Assembly: GCA_023055505.1 (NCBI GenBank)
Contig: JALIRH010000001.1
Coordinates: forward strand, 93,650,530 to 93,714,529
Length of the DNA stretch: 64,000 bases
Reading direction: 5' to 3'
Source of the DNA: Callipepla californica brunnescens
Taxonomy: Eukaryota > Chordata > Aves > Galliformes > Odontophoridae
Below, piece by piece: positions 1-12,178 of this stretch; position 1 is the first letter of the stretch, and each line of letters opens with the position of its first letter. The position numbers were made by a program, and so were the translations under genes. The notes under the pieces are model-generated. The model saw nothing but the letters and a program-made list of their open reading frames with translations. It did no database searches and was not told the DNA's origin.

Positions 1-1367
1 CAGAAGGTCAGAAAAACACAGTTTTATTTCATGAAGTTCTAAGAATTTCATTTGGAGTAGAATTTTCTTCTAGTTATGGTTTTGCCCATGTAGAGATACT
101 GGACAATCTAGGTGCCCATCCCTCCTTTTCCTAAACAGTATAGTGAAAACAGGTAAAAAAAAAAAAATGTTTGATTTCAACATATTTTAAAGAAAAATTG
201 TACAGAGAAATGTTATTTTCAACTAGATGTTATGTTATTTTTACTGGAAAGCAAGTAAGATTTTTTTTTTGTCACACAGAGAATTGAAAAAGATAGATGT
301 AAGTTTAAAAGTAAAATTATATCTATATCAACTTGCATATGGATATATATTTTTTCTTCATCTCTGTGCATCATTTTAATAATTGTTGAAGTTCTTATTA
401 GAAGTGTATTTAGTTTAATTTCTTGATGTTTCAAACTTTAGTGATTACATCATATATAAACATATTTAACACCTAACATCCCTTGTACTGCCAGTTTATC
501 ACAGTATAAATTGTTAGCCTAACAGCACCTATTTTTCAATTAGTTGTCTACAATTTTGCTGCTGACAGTTTAGCTGAACAATCTAAACCTTTCCAAAATG
601 GGAAGTTCTACAGATTTGTGTGTTTGTGTGTGTTCTTGCAAAATAAAACAAAAGAGAGAGCAGGAGGACTTGTCATTTTGTTTGTTTGCTGATAGTCATA
701 TAGATGAGATTACTCTAGTTACTAATAATTATTTCCATGTTTCTCTCTTGATTTTTTCAAGTTAATGTATGTCAACAAAAATGTTTCAGAGATCCTTTTG
801 TCATTCTTAACTAACTTTGAAGAAAAGGAATTCACTATTTATTTATATCTTATTTGTATATATGCCAAGTAACAGCAGTCTCTGATGCCAAGATCGGAAT
901 CCTTAGTGGAGGGGGAGATATCTTTGTATCACTATGGTACAACATACAATAACATTCCACAATTACTTGGACTACCTGAAAGAGACTATTACTCACTACC
1001 TCAGCTTGTTTTTCTTCATAAAGATCACTGGAATGTAAAAATAGCTTTACTGAGCTAATTAACATACTTATTTTCATGAATAACTACTTTCTTTAGTTTG
1101 TGATTTAATTGATATCTGTTTTATTTTTTATGTATTCTTATTCTTTTGCTGGGACAAGACAGTGAATAAAATATTCAAGTTTTCCTTAAGATTTTATAGA
1201 ATCCTGACATATCTCCCTTAGTTAGATCATTTCTAGGGTGAGAATTCCTATTCTGTTTATTTGTTTCTAATATGAAAGCTGTGCTGTATAGTAGATGTTT
1301 CATTTATTTGGTTTTGTTTGTTCATTTGTTCAGCTCTGTGGCTGCTATTGATATAGTTGTTGCTTAG
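1..1367. other. AT-rich intergenic DNA, no gene seen
   Basis: Unique-looking AT-rich sequence with short A and T runs (for example an A run near 157-167). Open frames here are 75 codons or shorter, with no recognisable protein motif. No RNA gene or known repeat was recognised by eye. Confidence 0.6.
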
Positions 1368-1480
1368 AATTATAGAATCATTTATTGCGGAAAAGATCCA
1401 TAAAGTAATCAAGTCCAATGATCAGTTAGCACTAGAAAGCCCAGCATTAAACTGTCCTTAAAAACCAAACCTACGCATAC
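1368..1480 (-). repeat. Old CR1 LINE 3' end fragment
   Basis: The stretch begins with the reverse complement of the usual CR1 tail (ATTATAGAATCAT) and continues with CR1-like words about attaching to a summary line of 3' UTR. It is strongly diverged and its inner end is unclear. It is a dead fragment with no coding capacity. Confidence 0.45.
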
Positions 1481-1689
1481 CTTAAGTAACTCTGTACACG
1501 ATGTGGTACACAAGAGACATATACGATGGCTAGTTTGGTGTTTTATTTTCTTTTTTCCTTGTTGCACTCCTTTTTTTTTTTTTCCTAATACCTCCTTACA
1601 TTGTTTGACTGCTATTATAAAGAGGACTGTTTACTACCACTGTGTGTTGATTTGACCTTTACTAGTTGCCAGATTGTCACCTAGGTTTT

Positions 1690-1916
1690 TTCTCACTACC
1701 ACTCCTCAGGATAACACATAGACAAAATAAAATGAAGGAACTAGTTGGTTGAGGCAAAGACAGGGTGAGCAATTACCAATTACCGTCACAGATAAAACAT
1801 ATTCATCTTGGGGAAAAATAATTTTGTTTCTTGTCATTATAAAATGAGAAAGGATGGTGAAGAGCACAGAAAAAAATAGAAATAACATACAATTAAAAAT
1901 AAAAACTAAAACATCA

Positions 1917-1978
<62 letters not shown>

Positions 1979-2436
1979 TCCGCGGGTTTACTTCATTCCA
2001 TTTCCAAATCCTCCTGGGTCGCAGAGTGGCAAGGGGAATGAAGGAATATGGTCAGTCTATAGAAGCTGCTTTCTGTTGTTCCTCCTCCTTCTCACACTTT
2101 TCTCCTGCTGCAGTCCTTCAGGAAGCACTTCACCATGCTGCTCCTCATGCACTGCAGAAGAATCACTGCACCAGGACCTGGAGCACTTCCTCCCTCTCCA
2201 TCTTCAATAACTTTGACATCTGCAGGATAGTTTCTCATTTCTGTCCTCACCAATTACTGCCACACAGTGACGTGTTCTTTTTAAAATGTGATTTCACTAA
2301 GCGCAATCATTTTATCTGATGATTTCAGCTTTGGCCAGTGGTGGGTCTGTTATGGATCAAGCTAGAAGATCCAGTATGGGGCAGCACCAGCCTCTTTTGA
2401 TAGGAGCCACTCATGCTGCCCTCCCCCTCTGAAAAA
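1690..2436 (-). mobile_element. Family-B ERV-L-type LTR, decayed
   Basis: An old avian LTR read on the minus strand. The segment 1765-1835 (CACCAATTACC-like words, then a TTGGGGAAAA block) is shared with the copies at 14074 and 30860. The segment 2160-2436 also resembles the long 5' part of this LTR family. The copy is interrupted by an expanded ATT microsatellite at 1919-1977. The family label is from memory of avian LTRs; the similarity among the copies in this window is seen directly. No coding function is left. Open frames of 97 and 118 codons crossing it on the + strand are antisense accidents. Confidence 0.55.
1919..1977. repeat. (ATT)n microsatellite, about 20 units
   Basis: A near-perfect run of about 20 ATT units inside the family-B LTR. 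The length and purity suggest it is likely polymorphic. It gives rise to the poly-leucine stretch in an accidental + strand reading frame. Confidence 0.97.
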
Positions 2437-2744
2437 AAATAAAAAAATTAGGCATTACCAAAACACCCAATATACCCTGCTTAAAAAATCAAGAAACAAA
2501 ATACAAACAATACAATAAATAAATAAATGTTTGTGTTAGACATGATTAGCAGATTTATCTCTTTTTTTCAATTGCATAGTCAAAGTATAGATAAAAGAGG
2601 TTTTAATCTCAATAAGGAATAAAGAGATTTTTACAGCAGAAGACTGACAGGATGGATATCCACAGAGGAATATCTTTCAAAAAACTGGCATATTCTACTG
2701 ACTTAAGGGAGAATTGTTCATCTAGACAGGAGGAAATGAATCTC
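2437..2744. other. A-rich spacer, nothing recognised
   Basis: A-rich sequence with short AAAT runs between two family-B LTR remnants. It may be decayed internal sequence of the same element, but no motif supports this. Confidence 0.4.
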
Positions 2745-2972
2745 TGTGTTGTTGTTTAAACCAACAGGCAGCCAAGTACTACACAACACTTCTCTGACTC
2801 CCTCTCTCCAATGGGATGAAGGAGAGAATTGGGAAAATAGAAAAAAAGAAAAAAACAACAATATTTGTGGTTTTAGATAAAGACAGATAATAGGATAGAG
2901 AAATGAAAACAATGATGATGCTGTCGACAATAACAGAATATAAAAAGGAAGTGTTGCACAATGTACTCACCT
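2745..2972 (-). mobile_element. Family-B LTR, terminal part (split copy)
   Basis: The terminal part of a family-B LTR on the minus strand: TTGTTTAAACC at the edge, then the CAGCCAAGTACTACAC block, then a CCAATGGGATGAAGG block. Comparable blocks occur at 14074 and 50770. It stops at CTCACCT. The LTR appears to resume at 4019 after about 1.05 kb of inserted DNA, and the five bases CACCT occur at both break points (2968-2972 and 4019-4023). Confidence 0.6.
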
Positions 2973-2998
2973 ATGGCCTTATCATGGCAACCTTTGAA

Positions 2999-3375
2999 AC
3001 AAAGGCGCAGACTGTCTTGGGCTTGTCCAAGACTTGCCTGGACTAGTCCATGTGTCAGAAGTAGTCTCTTACACCATCCCTCCATTCTGTCAAGATCTCT
3101 CTGAATAGCTGCACAACCCTTTGTCATATCTATTACTCTCTCCAGTTTTGTATCATCTGCAAACTTGCTCTGACCCATCATCTAGAACATTAATAAAGAT
3201 GTTGAACAGGACTGAATGTTTTTTTACATCCTGGGGCACTCTGCTTGTTACTGCCTTCCAATTATATTTTGTGACAGTGACCACCGTTGACTGGGCCCAG
3301 TTATTCTGCCAATTTTCAATACTTCATCAACTTGGCAGTAGCATCGTCGATAACATTTGTGTTAACAGTTAGTAA
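2999..3375 (-). repeat. CR1 LINE reverse-transcriptase fragment
   Basis: Translated on the minus strand, around 3140-3175, it gives the CR1 reverse-transcriptase palm motif SKFADDTKLE, followed by the usual GCAAIQRDLDRMEGW stretch. CR1 is a non-LTR retrotransposon. This is a 5'-truncated, interrupted copy of about 375 bp with no intact domain. It lies between the two halves of the split family-B LTR. Confidence 0.85.
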
Positions 3376-3467
3376 CAATAATAATGAAGTTTCTCTTAAC
3401 TCAAAATGCTAACATTATTCTCGAGGGTTTTAAAATGATTTATTCAAGGAAAATCAAGGTAAGAACT

Positions 3468-4018
3468 TGTCATGGTTTCATGATTTTTGCAATTTGTATT
3501 CCACATCATAATATCATGTAGAGCACTGGGAGTTAAAGAGTTAATGCTCCAGTTCCATAGATCATCGATAGTTCCATGTATACCTGCCAAGAGAACTACA
3601 TACCCCAGAGGAATTTCCATTTCTGTTTTCCATTCAGAGGGAATGATAAAATTGTTTGCATGTAATGAGACAACTCTCTTTTCCCTTTCTGCTCATCTTG
3701 GTTGTGTGTGTGCCCCCTAGCCATCTTGTTTTCAGTGGTAGAGTAAGGCCTTCAGTTTTTGAACACCCTCTCTCATTTTAATTGATTATTTAGCTTCAAT
3801 TCCAATTTTATTGTATTATATTGTGTTATTTTGCATTCTAATATCTTGTTTAGTAAATTAGCTTTCCTCCTCAGATCGTTGCCTCTGTTTCATTTCTAGG
3901 CCCATCTACCTACCCTTTCCCCTTTTCCCTTTCTCCCTTTCCCGGGGCATGGGTCCATAGGTCCCCCCTACCCTCTTAGTAATGGATTCATGCTGAACCA
4001 GCCCATAAATTATTGACA
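3468..4018 (+). mobile_element. Family-A ERV-L-type LTR
   Basis: A 551-bp LTR that starts TGTCATGG and ends ATTGACA. It shares its whole order of blocks with the copies at 21721, 22278, 35582, 40203 and 47914: a GTTAATGCTCCA block, a GAACTACATACCCCAGAG block, a GATAAAA TATA-like box, an AGTAAATTAGCTT polyadenylation-region block and a CCTTTCCC-rich 3' part. The bases directly to its left (GAACT) do not match the right flank (CACCT), but CACCT does occur at the outer edge of the inserted block at 2968-2972. No coding capacity. Confidence 0.85.
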
Positions 4019-4175
4019 CACCTGCTGACCACTGCTCAATGAAGTTCCCAAGCAGTGGCAGCCCTGTTGTAGTCAAATTCCTCAGTTTTATATTTCTCTA
4101 TATTGCCATATTGTATGGAATAACCCTTTGGCCAGTTTGGTTCAGCTGTCCTTGTTCTGTCCCCTGAGTTCTATA
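4019..4175 (-). mobile_element. Family-B LTR, inner part (split copy)
   Basis: Starts CACCTGCTGACC and contains the block GGAATAACCCTTTGGCCAG (4118-4136), which I recognise as the inner part of the same LTR type whose terminal part lies at 2745-2972. The two halves join logically across the CACCT repeat. Confidence 0.55.
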
Positions 4176-4561
4176 TGTAACCAAAGACAAAGAATGTAGG
4201 AGGAAGGAAAATTTTACCATCTCCAAAGTTAATGTAACTTTGCAAGTTCTATGGTAATATTCCTCAGATGTAGAGGCAGGCATTCATATGAAAGTATGCA
4301 CCTCAAAGTATGCATGAAAAATGTTTACAGAGAATTCTGATTAGTTTTCAGCTTTTGCAAGATTTTTTATTAAAACTAAACACTTCAGAAAAAAATTTTT
4401 CAGTTTCACAAATAAAATCAACTTATATAGAAAGGATATATAATATAAAAACAACTTCCCTATTATTTTTAGGTTCTGATGGACTTAGTTTTGCTTTGCT
4501 ATTGTTGTTGGTTTTGAAAAATTGAAAAAAACAACAAACCAACACATAATTTTTAAGAATA
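4176..4561. other. AT-rich spacer, nothing recognised
   Basis: No repeat family or gene was recognised. The sequence is AT-rich with only short open frames. Confidence 0.5.
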
Positions 4562-4968
4562 TCCTTCAGCAGGGGAGGAACAACTCCAGGTACCAGTACT
4601 TCCTGGGTGCCAGCCAGTTGGAAACTTACTCTGTAAAATAGGATCTAGGACTCCTGGTGCATGTCAGGTTAAACATCATCTACAATACCCACTTGCTGCT
4701 AAGAGGGATAATAGTACTCTTGGCTGCATTAGGCAAAGTATTCCATGCAAGACAGAAGAGAGAATCCTTTCCTTTTTATTCAGCATTGGTGCAACCACAC
4801 CCAGAATATTGTGACCAATTCTGAACTCTCCAGTACAAGAGATAAACAGACATACTGTAAAAAGTTCAGTTAAGAGTCAAGATGACCAAAGGACTGAAAA
4901 ACTTCCCCTGTGAGGTGAGGCCAAGAAAATTGAGGCTGTTCAGCCCAGAGATGACTTGGGACATCATA
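4562..4968 (+). repeat. CR1 LINE fragment
   Basis: A diverged + strand CR1 copy. Recognisable blocks are the GACTCCTGGTGCATGTCAGG region, the CACACCCAGAATATTGTGACC block and the GAGGCTGTTCAGCCCAGAG block, which occur in this order in CR1 elements. It stops before the 3' tail. There is no intact reading frame. Confidence 0.75.
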
Positions 4969-7900
4969 TATTTCAGTCTGTAACTATTAGAATATGTTAC
5001 TATTACACTAGAAAAACATTTTTTGTAGATTCCCAGACTAAAATATATTTAAAAATTAGCATTTATGGGAAAAAAGGGACGGTTTGGTTTTTTAAACTGC
5101 TCAAAAGCAAATTTCTAAACATCATTAGAAGAGATGTTAATGCAACTTGAATATTTTGTCAGTGCTTTTTTGAGCTGCTGTCAATCTAATTTAAATGTGC
5201 ATACCTCTAAAAGATAGTCTGTTAGTATCTGTAAAAGTTTTATAGGATTCTGATCAGATCTAAGAAATAATAATTTTAAAGGCATGATCTTATGAAATCA
5301 TGATGAGCTATATCTGTATATCTTCTTTCAGAGCAAGTATGTCTGTTTTTGTGGAGAAAACCAGTATATTCTTCTTTACTAACAAAGAAAGCAGTGAGTA
5401 AATCAAGCTATAAGTATTCAAGCTTTTTATTTTCTTCTGCCGGAAATGGTTTGTAATAACAATCATTATCTTATATGCATTTGCCTCAGATTTCTACTCC
5501 ATATTTAATTTGTCTTATTAACTCTTTGAATATCAACATTATTTGTCTGCAAGGCTACTATTTGGTCAGTGTGGACCAAGCAGGCACATTCTGTTCCTTC
5601 ACATAAATTAATTAAAAAGTTGTCGGCTGTCACTAATCTGATTGAAAGTCAAGTTTATTTTTAAATTCATCAGCTCTGAATAAACTACCATCAGAAGTGT
5701 TTAAGATACTCACATTTGTCTGCAATAATTCATCCCACTATACTTGTTACACAACCATTCTTTTCAATTCTAATACTTCAATCAATATTTTAACAGATTT
5801 AAGGAGTCAATTTTTAGTCTTCATTCAGAAATCTCATTGTAAATCAAAGTGACAAGAATATAGACTACAATGGCATTCTGATCTGTAACAGCTGAGTTAC
5901 AGAGTTGACATTTATAATCAACTTAATTACCTAATTAGGTCACATCCTATTTCTCAATGGAGTCCTTTATTTATGTTACGTGTAAGCAGAAGACATGCAA
6001 GTTAAGAATGAACTCACGTACAACTTTACAAAATGTCTCATGCTGTTTTACATGGGAAAGCTGTATCAGTTCTATCCATGTAAACATTGATATGCTACTT
6101 TATATTTTAATGTAAACAAACTTTATTTCAGTTATAAAGGAGAATAATGTACTACTGAATGCCCATTTATTTCATATAGCCATCATAAATTAATTTAAAA
6201 TTTATGATCTTTAGTTTGCAGCATGATTGTGATTTTATTTAAATACATTATCAAGACCCATTATCATCAAATACATTATCAAAAGCATATATAACCACAA
6301 TCTAAATACTATCCTAGATGAAAATAAATTTGCTCTATTTCTAATTAATTTTAGAGGAGTTGTTTTAACTGTTTTTATGCCAATGCTTCTGAGGATCTAA
6401 AAGTATTCAGGTTTATAGAAAAAAAAAAAAAAAAGGAAAATTTACTTCAGTACTGTACAATTGCATTACATCATATCAGAGAAGTAGAAGTCTGATTTTT
6501 CTTATTTAAATTACATTTACACAAGTTTTCTTAGCTAAAACTCTCTTTCTGAAATACAACAATTTATTCCTCGTCCACTTATTTCAAAAGGATTTTCAGA
6601 ATTTTTCTGAAATTCAGTTGTAGAATATGTGAGCTCCATCTGCAGCTATTTCCGCAGTCAATATGGACATAGGAGTCCTCTACATGGCTGCCCATTTTCA
6701 TGAAAATTTAAGACTTCTTTTATCCTGAAACCTTTGTGAAATTAGGCTGAAATTAGCTAGTGTACTCAAACATTACTGGGATTTTGTTTAAGGGTAGAAT
6801 GATGAAGAAATTAGAACATACATGAAGCACTTGAATAAATCTTATTTTCCTGTGAAATCCATCAAAAATCAATACAACTTAAGTGGTAAATACCCTAACA
6901 TAATTCCATTGTTAAAATAATATTTTCAGGTAGAAGCTGTTGAGTAGCAATGTTTTAATAATATAGAAGTCAAAAGAAGTATCTCAGTGACACTATTAAC
7001 ATGTCTGATAAACAAGACTGATTACTAATAACAACAACAACAATAATAACAATAATAATAAGTATTGATGTCTTCTAGAGGAAGAAATCTGCAGACATAG
7101 TCATCATTACTGAAAGAAAACTATTCCATTACCTGCTCCTAATGGGAAATTACCATTCAGTCATTTTATCTAACTTCCACTAGCTCATTTTTTCACTGAT
7201 TACATTTATCTAAGATAACAGATCTGTATTTCACAAGCTGAAGATTTAGTTTGAGAGCCATATTTTGAGTTTTACTTGTTCTCACAGTCTATGATAAAAC
7301 AAAAAATGTATTTGTCTTATTAAGATCTATGATACTCAGACACGGAAGGGAGGAAGCATAGGTGCTCACTGATATTCAGATGAACATATAACGGCTAGCA
7401 TTAATAGCTGCATGAAAAACAAAAAACAGTTTCCTCTTGTATTAGAAAATTTAGAGGAAATATAAACACATGACTCATTATAAGTTCCATGCTGGATAAA
7501 TTAAAATGTACCACAAACTACATTCAGGAGAAAAGTTTTTTTTTTCCTTCCACATACAACTCTAATACTAGGTTCTATAAGTGACTTATTTCAATTTAAA
7601 TTTAATGTAAATTTTAGTTCAAAGAGTAACTGCTTCTTATTTCCGTTTCTGCTTTCATTTTTGTATGTATAGTATGTATATATCTGTTGTGAACGGAATG
7701 AATCACTTTCTGGTGATGATTTATCTAAATCAAGATAAATGGAGAGGGAAAAAGAGGAAGGAAGAGAAATGGAACTTACTCTCAGTTGTTTCAAAATAGG
7801 AGTATCCTGATGTTATGGAAAAGTTTGAAGCCTCTATTGATTAAATGCCATCAGGTTCAGAGTAGTTAAAATGAGAAGTTGTATTTCCTTCGATGACTCC

Positions 7901-8355
7901 TTATTGAGCTACTTGACTTCTTTAGAAAAATCAGGGAGACAAGTGATCTTCATTAGACATAGTTTACCTTCTTGCTCCTTTTTGTATTCGTTTTCCATAT
8001 TTGACTCAAGTTTGGTTTTCTCAAAAGTATCAAAGCAATAATATGCTGCAGAAGTTGTTAAAGATGAAAGATATTTGAATTGCTTTATGTTCTTTGTCCT
8101 CAATTAAAAATAAAATATTATAGGTAAATAGCATAATAATAATCTGAATTTTAAGTCATAATTCATGGCCTAATTTGTCCCTTCATCAATACCAAAGATA
8201 GAAAATTATAACCTAAAATTGCTTCACCATACTGGGACTCATATTCTGAACTAATTTAGGTAGTTCCTATTATCTTGTCTGATCTAATAAAAATATGAAG
8301 TAATAATAATAATAATATCAGTACCCATTGAATTTATATGAGCTACAAGTGTTGC
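4969..8355. other. Unique AT-rich intergenic DNA
   Basis: No gene or interspersed repeat recognised over 3.4 kb. It contains an AAC/AAT simple repeat at about 7026-7061 and an A run at about 6420-6434. The part at about 5560-5960 holds several homeodomain-type ATTA motifs (for example TTAATTAATT near 5608), which could mark a regulatory element but proves nothing. Confidence 0.55.
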
Positions 8356-8478
8356 AAATACAGGAGTGAAGTTGAGCCTGAGAAAAAAAGGCGTGAGAGT
8401 AAGGAAGTTTTAGTTTCATGTGTTCATTTGCTTGCTTCTATGATTCCTATTCTAATATTCCATTTTCTTTGCCCATGT
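8356..8478 (+). mobile_element. Possible family-B LTR fragment
   Basis: Starts with GGAGTGAAGTTGAGCCTGAG, a block I associate with the sense strand of the family-B LTR just before its AT-rich 3' part. Only this short block is clear, so the call is weak. It abuts a mariner fragment. Confidence 0.35.
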
Positions 8479-8479
8479 T

Positions 8480-8626
8480 ACTGTCCCTCTGCTGCTATCT
8501 GTTGCACAGCACCAAGGTGTAATGGAATATTGTTGGGAAAGATCATCCTATACTGCTGTATTACCAACCTGACCATCTGACAACATGGACCCACATAATA
8601 GAAGAGGAGGCATTATTTTTGGAGCA
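8480..8626 (-). mobile_element. Mariner-like DNA transposon end fragment
   Basis: The block CTGCTGCTATCTGTTGCACA and the following ATTGTTGGGAAAG match the mariner copy at 53465-53520. The fragment ends with GAGGAGGCATTATTTTTGGA, whose reverse complement resembles the terminal repeat of the family (compare 29909 and 12258). It is a terminal piece of about 147 bp, non-coding. The match to Galluhop-type mariners is from memory. Confidence 0.65.
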
Positions 8627-10140
8627 ACATTGAGCATCTTTAAAGTTTTTTCCTACCTTAAAACTATCAGAAATATATAGAAATAATTCATTTTACAATC
8701 TCTGCTGAAATTAACAGTGTGACAAGGCAGTTAAAATGAGTTTTGCAATGAATGCTGGAGAACAAAAAAGAAACACATTGCATATTGATAGCCCTCCAAC
8801 TTTTGGGAGTTTCAACCCAATGCTTTTACTGGCACTGAATTGCGTTTGAGTTATCTCAAGACTTTCTTGGGACCACGTGTAAGGTACTATTCAGTTTGAG
8901 AAACGAAGTCAGAATCTGTCCTCAGAAGGGCTCCAGAACCTCAAAACCATTTTTTATGATGTAGCTTCACTGACTTTCACTCAGAAGTAAAAGAACTTTT
9001 GTAGATTATCCCAACTGAACGTTGCTGAAATATGAGCTGTATTTCATAATTTCTTCTTTCAGTTTTCAGTTTTTTTCTCCCATGAATAAGTGCTTGAAAT
9101 CTTCCTGATGCTTTGTGAAATTTTTTCTTTCCTTCATGAATTCATAGAGTTCATTTATCCCAAGCTAATGCTCCTAATGCTTTCTGCAGCTCTCATTAAA
9201 AAGAAGCAATGGTATCACACTGCATAGATAAGTACCACACTTCAGATATTACTCAAGGCATGACATAGCTTGCCCTACATATCATGGTGTAGAATAGTAT
9301 ATGATTCAGTTTGAATCAAAATAGCCTGCTTCAAAAATGTATTATTTCACCCACTTATATATATATAATGTATGTATGTATTTTTTTTCCACTAAATGTT
9401 TCTGATGTGTGAATGCATAAAATACTGTTTTAAGGAGCAATGGAGAAATGTCACAACTTGCTGAATGTGGGTAAGCTCTAGTAATTTGTTTGAATAATTG
9501 CGCCTATACAGACTTAAAATTCCTTAATCTAATCACAAGTAAAGCTTTTAACTTCTTCAAAAATCTGATGGTATTTTTGAGAAAAGGTTAGTATAAAAAC
9601 TCAGTATTTTAAATTCACTGGTAGGTCTTCACAGGTCATTCTAGCTGCTCTCCCACATACCAGGCAAGTGCTTTAACCTCTAACATTGCTATAGTCAGTG
9701 AACGAGAATGTAAGAGAGTGAATAAATGATACTGACTCTCTCCCCTCCCCCACAAGACTTCTCTAATAGAGAAGAGAGAAAATGAGGGGGAGAGAAGCAG
9801 AGATTTTTTTTTTATTATTATTTATTTTTTATAGCAATACACAAAGTTGCAGTGCATTCTTAGGAAAATATCTTGTCAGCAATCAGGTAATACATTTAGT
9901 CATTACTTAACTGTAATAATATATTCTCCAAAAGTCCTTGAAGGTACTAACAAGATTTTATCGACATAAATTGAGGCACGTTTTTTACCTCAAGATGTAT
10001 ATAATTCTAAAAAGTGAAGGTTACTTCTGAAACAGACACAAAAGCAGGGAGGGATATAAATATTTGAAAGTGATTTCTCTGTGAAAATTAACCTGATATC
10101 TGACACTGAAACAGCATTAAATGTAGACCCAGGAAACTGC
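8627..10140. other. Unique AT-rich intergenic DNA
   Basis: No gene or clear repeat. A short TA-rich stretch lies near 9356-9380 and a T/ATT-rich run near 9806-9832. Confidence 0.55.
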
Positions 10141-10440
10141 CTTCTCACTTCTGCTCAATGAGCATTAACCACTTCTGTGCTGTTCTGTGCTCTGTGTCAC
10201 AAACCTGAGGGCATCATGAGGCCTGGCTCATCTCTCTGGGACTCAACCCTTGCCCAAAGCCCAGGATCCCATTTCAGCTCTCCAGTGCTGTCAGTCCCTG
10301 AACAGCCAAACAGCAACAGGGCCAGCCACTGTTCCTGTCTCCCAGAAAGAAACAGGCTAGCTTAGAGTTCTGGTGTAGCCCCAGATTCAGGCAGCAAACT
10401 CCCCACTAGAGACAGTGACAGGTCAAGGCCAGGCTAGTGT
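10141..10440. other. GC-richer unclassified segment
   Basis: About 300 bp that is clearly less AT-rich than its surroundings, rich in CAG/CTG words. An open frame of 62 codons crosses it on the + strand, without a recognisable motif. It may be a fragment of an interspersed repeat that I cannot name. There is no evidence of splicing or a product. Confidence 0.35.
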
Positions 10441-10574
10441 GTATGAAAGGAGAGATAACAGTTAAATTATAAATGATATGTAAACATCAATCAGAATAAA
10501 TTGTTTAAATGGACAGTGTACTATACTCTGTGATGTAATATTCTAATACATGTAAACATTTATCTTATTATCTT

Positions 10575-11450
10575 ATTATCCTGATCTGGATGAGAGAATT
10601 GAGTACACTCTCAGTACTTTTGCAGATGTCACCAAGCTGGGGGAAGTGTTGGTCTGCCTGAGTGTAGGAACGTTCTATAGAGGGATCTGGACAGGCTAGA
10701 TGATTGGACTAGATGATAGGCTAGATTGGACTATGGCCAATGGGATGAAGTACAGCATAACCATGTGGTGGGTCCTGCACTGTGGTCACAACAAAACTAA
10801 GCAACACTACAGGTTTGGGGCAGAAGATCTGGAAGGCTGAGTAGTGGAAATATATCTGGGGATGTTGCTTAAAAACTCAGCTGAACGTGAGCTGGTATGC
10901 TCTGGTGTCCAAGAAGGCCAAAGACATCCTGATTTTTATCAGAAACAGTGTGTCCAGTGTGACCAGGGAGGTGACTGTCCATCTATACTCAGAACTGGTG
11001 AGGCTTCACCTCAAATACTGTTTTGGACCCAGCACTACAAGAAAGACACTGTGGCCCTAGAAGCTGTCCAAAAAAGGGAAGTGAGGCTGGTGAAGTTTTA
11101 TGAGAAGCAGCTGAAGGAACTGAGATTGCTTAGACTGGAGTAGAGGTGGCTCAGGGGAAGACCTCATTGCTCTCTACAGCTATGTGGAAGGAGGTTGTGG
11201 TGAGGTAGGAGCCAGCCTCTTCTCTTCCCTAGCAATAAAAACAAGATAATGGCTCTAAGTTGTGCCAGGGGAGATTCAGGCTGGATATTAGGAAAACTGC
11301 TCTGAAAGAGTGGTCAGGCACTGGAACAGGTTGTCCAGAAAGGTGATGGAGCCACTGTCACTGGAGGTGTTCAAGAAATATGTAGAAGTGGTAATTAGGC
11401 CTATGGTTTAATGAGCAATAGTGGTGGTAAGTGGACAGTTGTACTAATTG
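10575..11450 (+). repeat. CR1 LINE, about 0.9 kb
   Basis: A long + strand CR1 copy. It runs from the distal reverse-transcriptase region (GTCACCAAGCTGGGGG at about 10627) through the CACTACAAGAAAGACACTG block (11033) and the GCACTGGAACAGGTTGTCC block (about 11318) into the 3' UTR. It is 5'-truncated, as most CR1 copies are, and has several stops. A 99-codon open frame at 10844-11143 lies inside it and is not a gene. Confidence 0.9.
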
Positions 11451-12178
11451 ATCTTAGCAGTTCTTAGTAATTCTGTTACTAAATATACATCCTGCACATA
11501 GACAATAATAAATCTTATACTAATGCTGCTTTCTTTACTCGGGTATAGTGTTCTGCCTCTGCAACTCAATATAGTACAGCAGGAGTAGTTAGAATAAGAA
11601 CCACTCCAGACCTGCTAAAAATCATAGAATTTTCTATCAATATGAAACTAGTAAAGTAAAAAATGGTAAGAGAAGCAGAGAAAGTTTACCATCTGAAAGA
11701 TGTACTTCAGCATATTAAGTAAACATGATGACCTTGCTCTGACTTTTCCGCATATTATTACTATGTATTTACAGAATATTAATGTTAAACTGCATTCTTT
11801 ATATACAAAGATTGGTATATATTTTTAAATATTCCGATGTTCTGAAAAATACGGATAAAACTTGTTAAAAAATAAACATTAAATAGCATATGCTGCTGCT
11901 TGTTATTCCTGGACTTCAGTGAAGGTCAAAAGAAAAATCTCTATTTTCGAGCCTTCAATACTAATCACTAAGTACGAGTTACTGTCAAAATATAAAGTAA
12001 GTGTTACAGAAGAAATGCTAGATTCTTCAGCTACCTTTTCTCCTTTGAATCATGCATTAATAAATACTATAACTTGCCCTCAATTTAAAATTAATGTTGT
12101 GTCAAAACTACTAATTGAAGTGGGCAAGTGAGAGTATATGAAAATAAATGTAGACTATTAATGATCTTTTAACCCTTA
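11451..12178. other. Unique AT-rich intergenic DNA
   Basis: No gene or repeat was recognised in about 730 bp. An open frame of 70 codons at 11919-12131 has no recognisable motif. Confidence 0.5.

Noticed and set aside
1854..2210. 118-codon frame with a long poly-leucine stretch
   Set aside because: The leucines are the ATT microsatellite, and the rest is antisense family-B LTR.
10844..11143. 99-codon + strand frame
   Set aside because: It lies wholly inside a CR1 LINE copy that is frame-broken on both sides.
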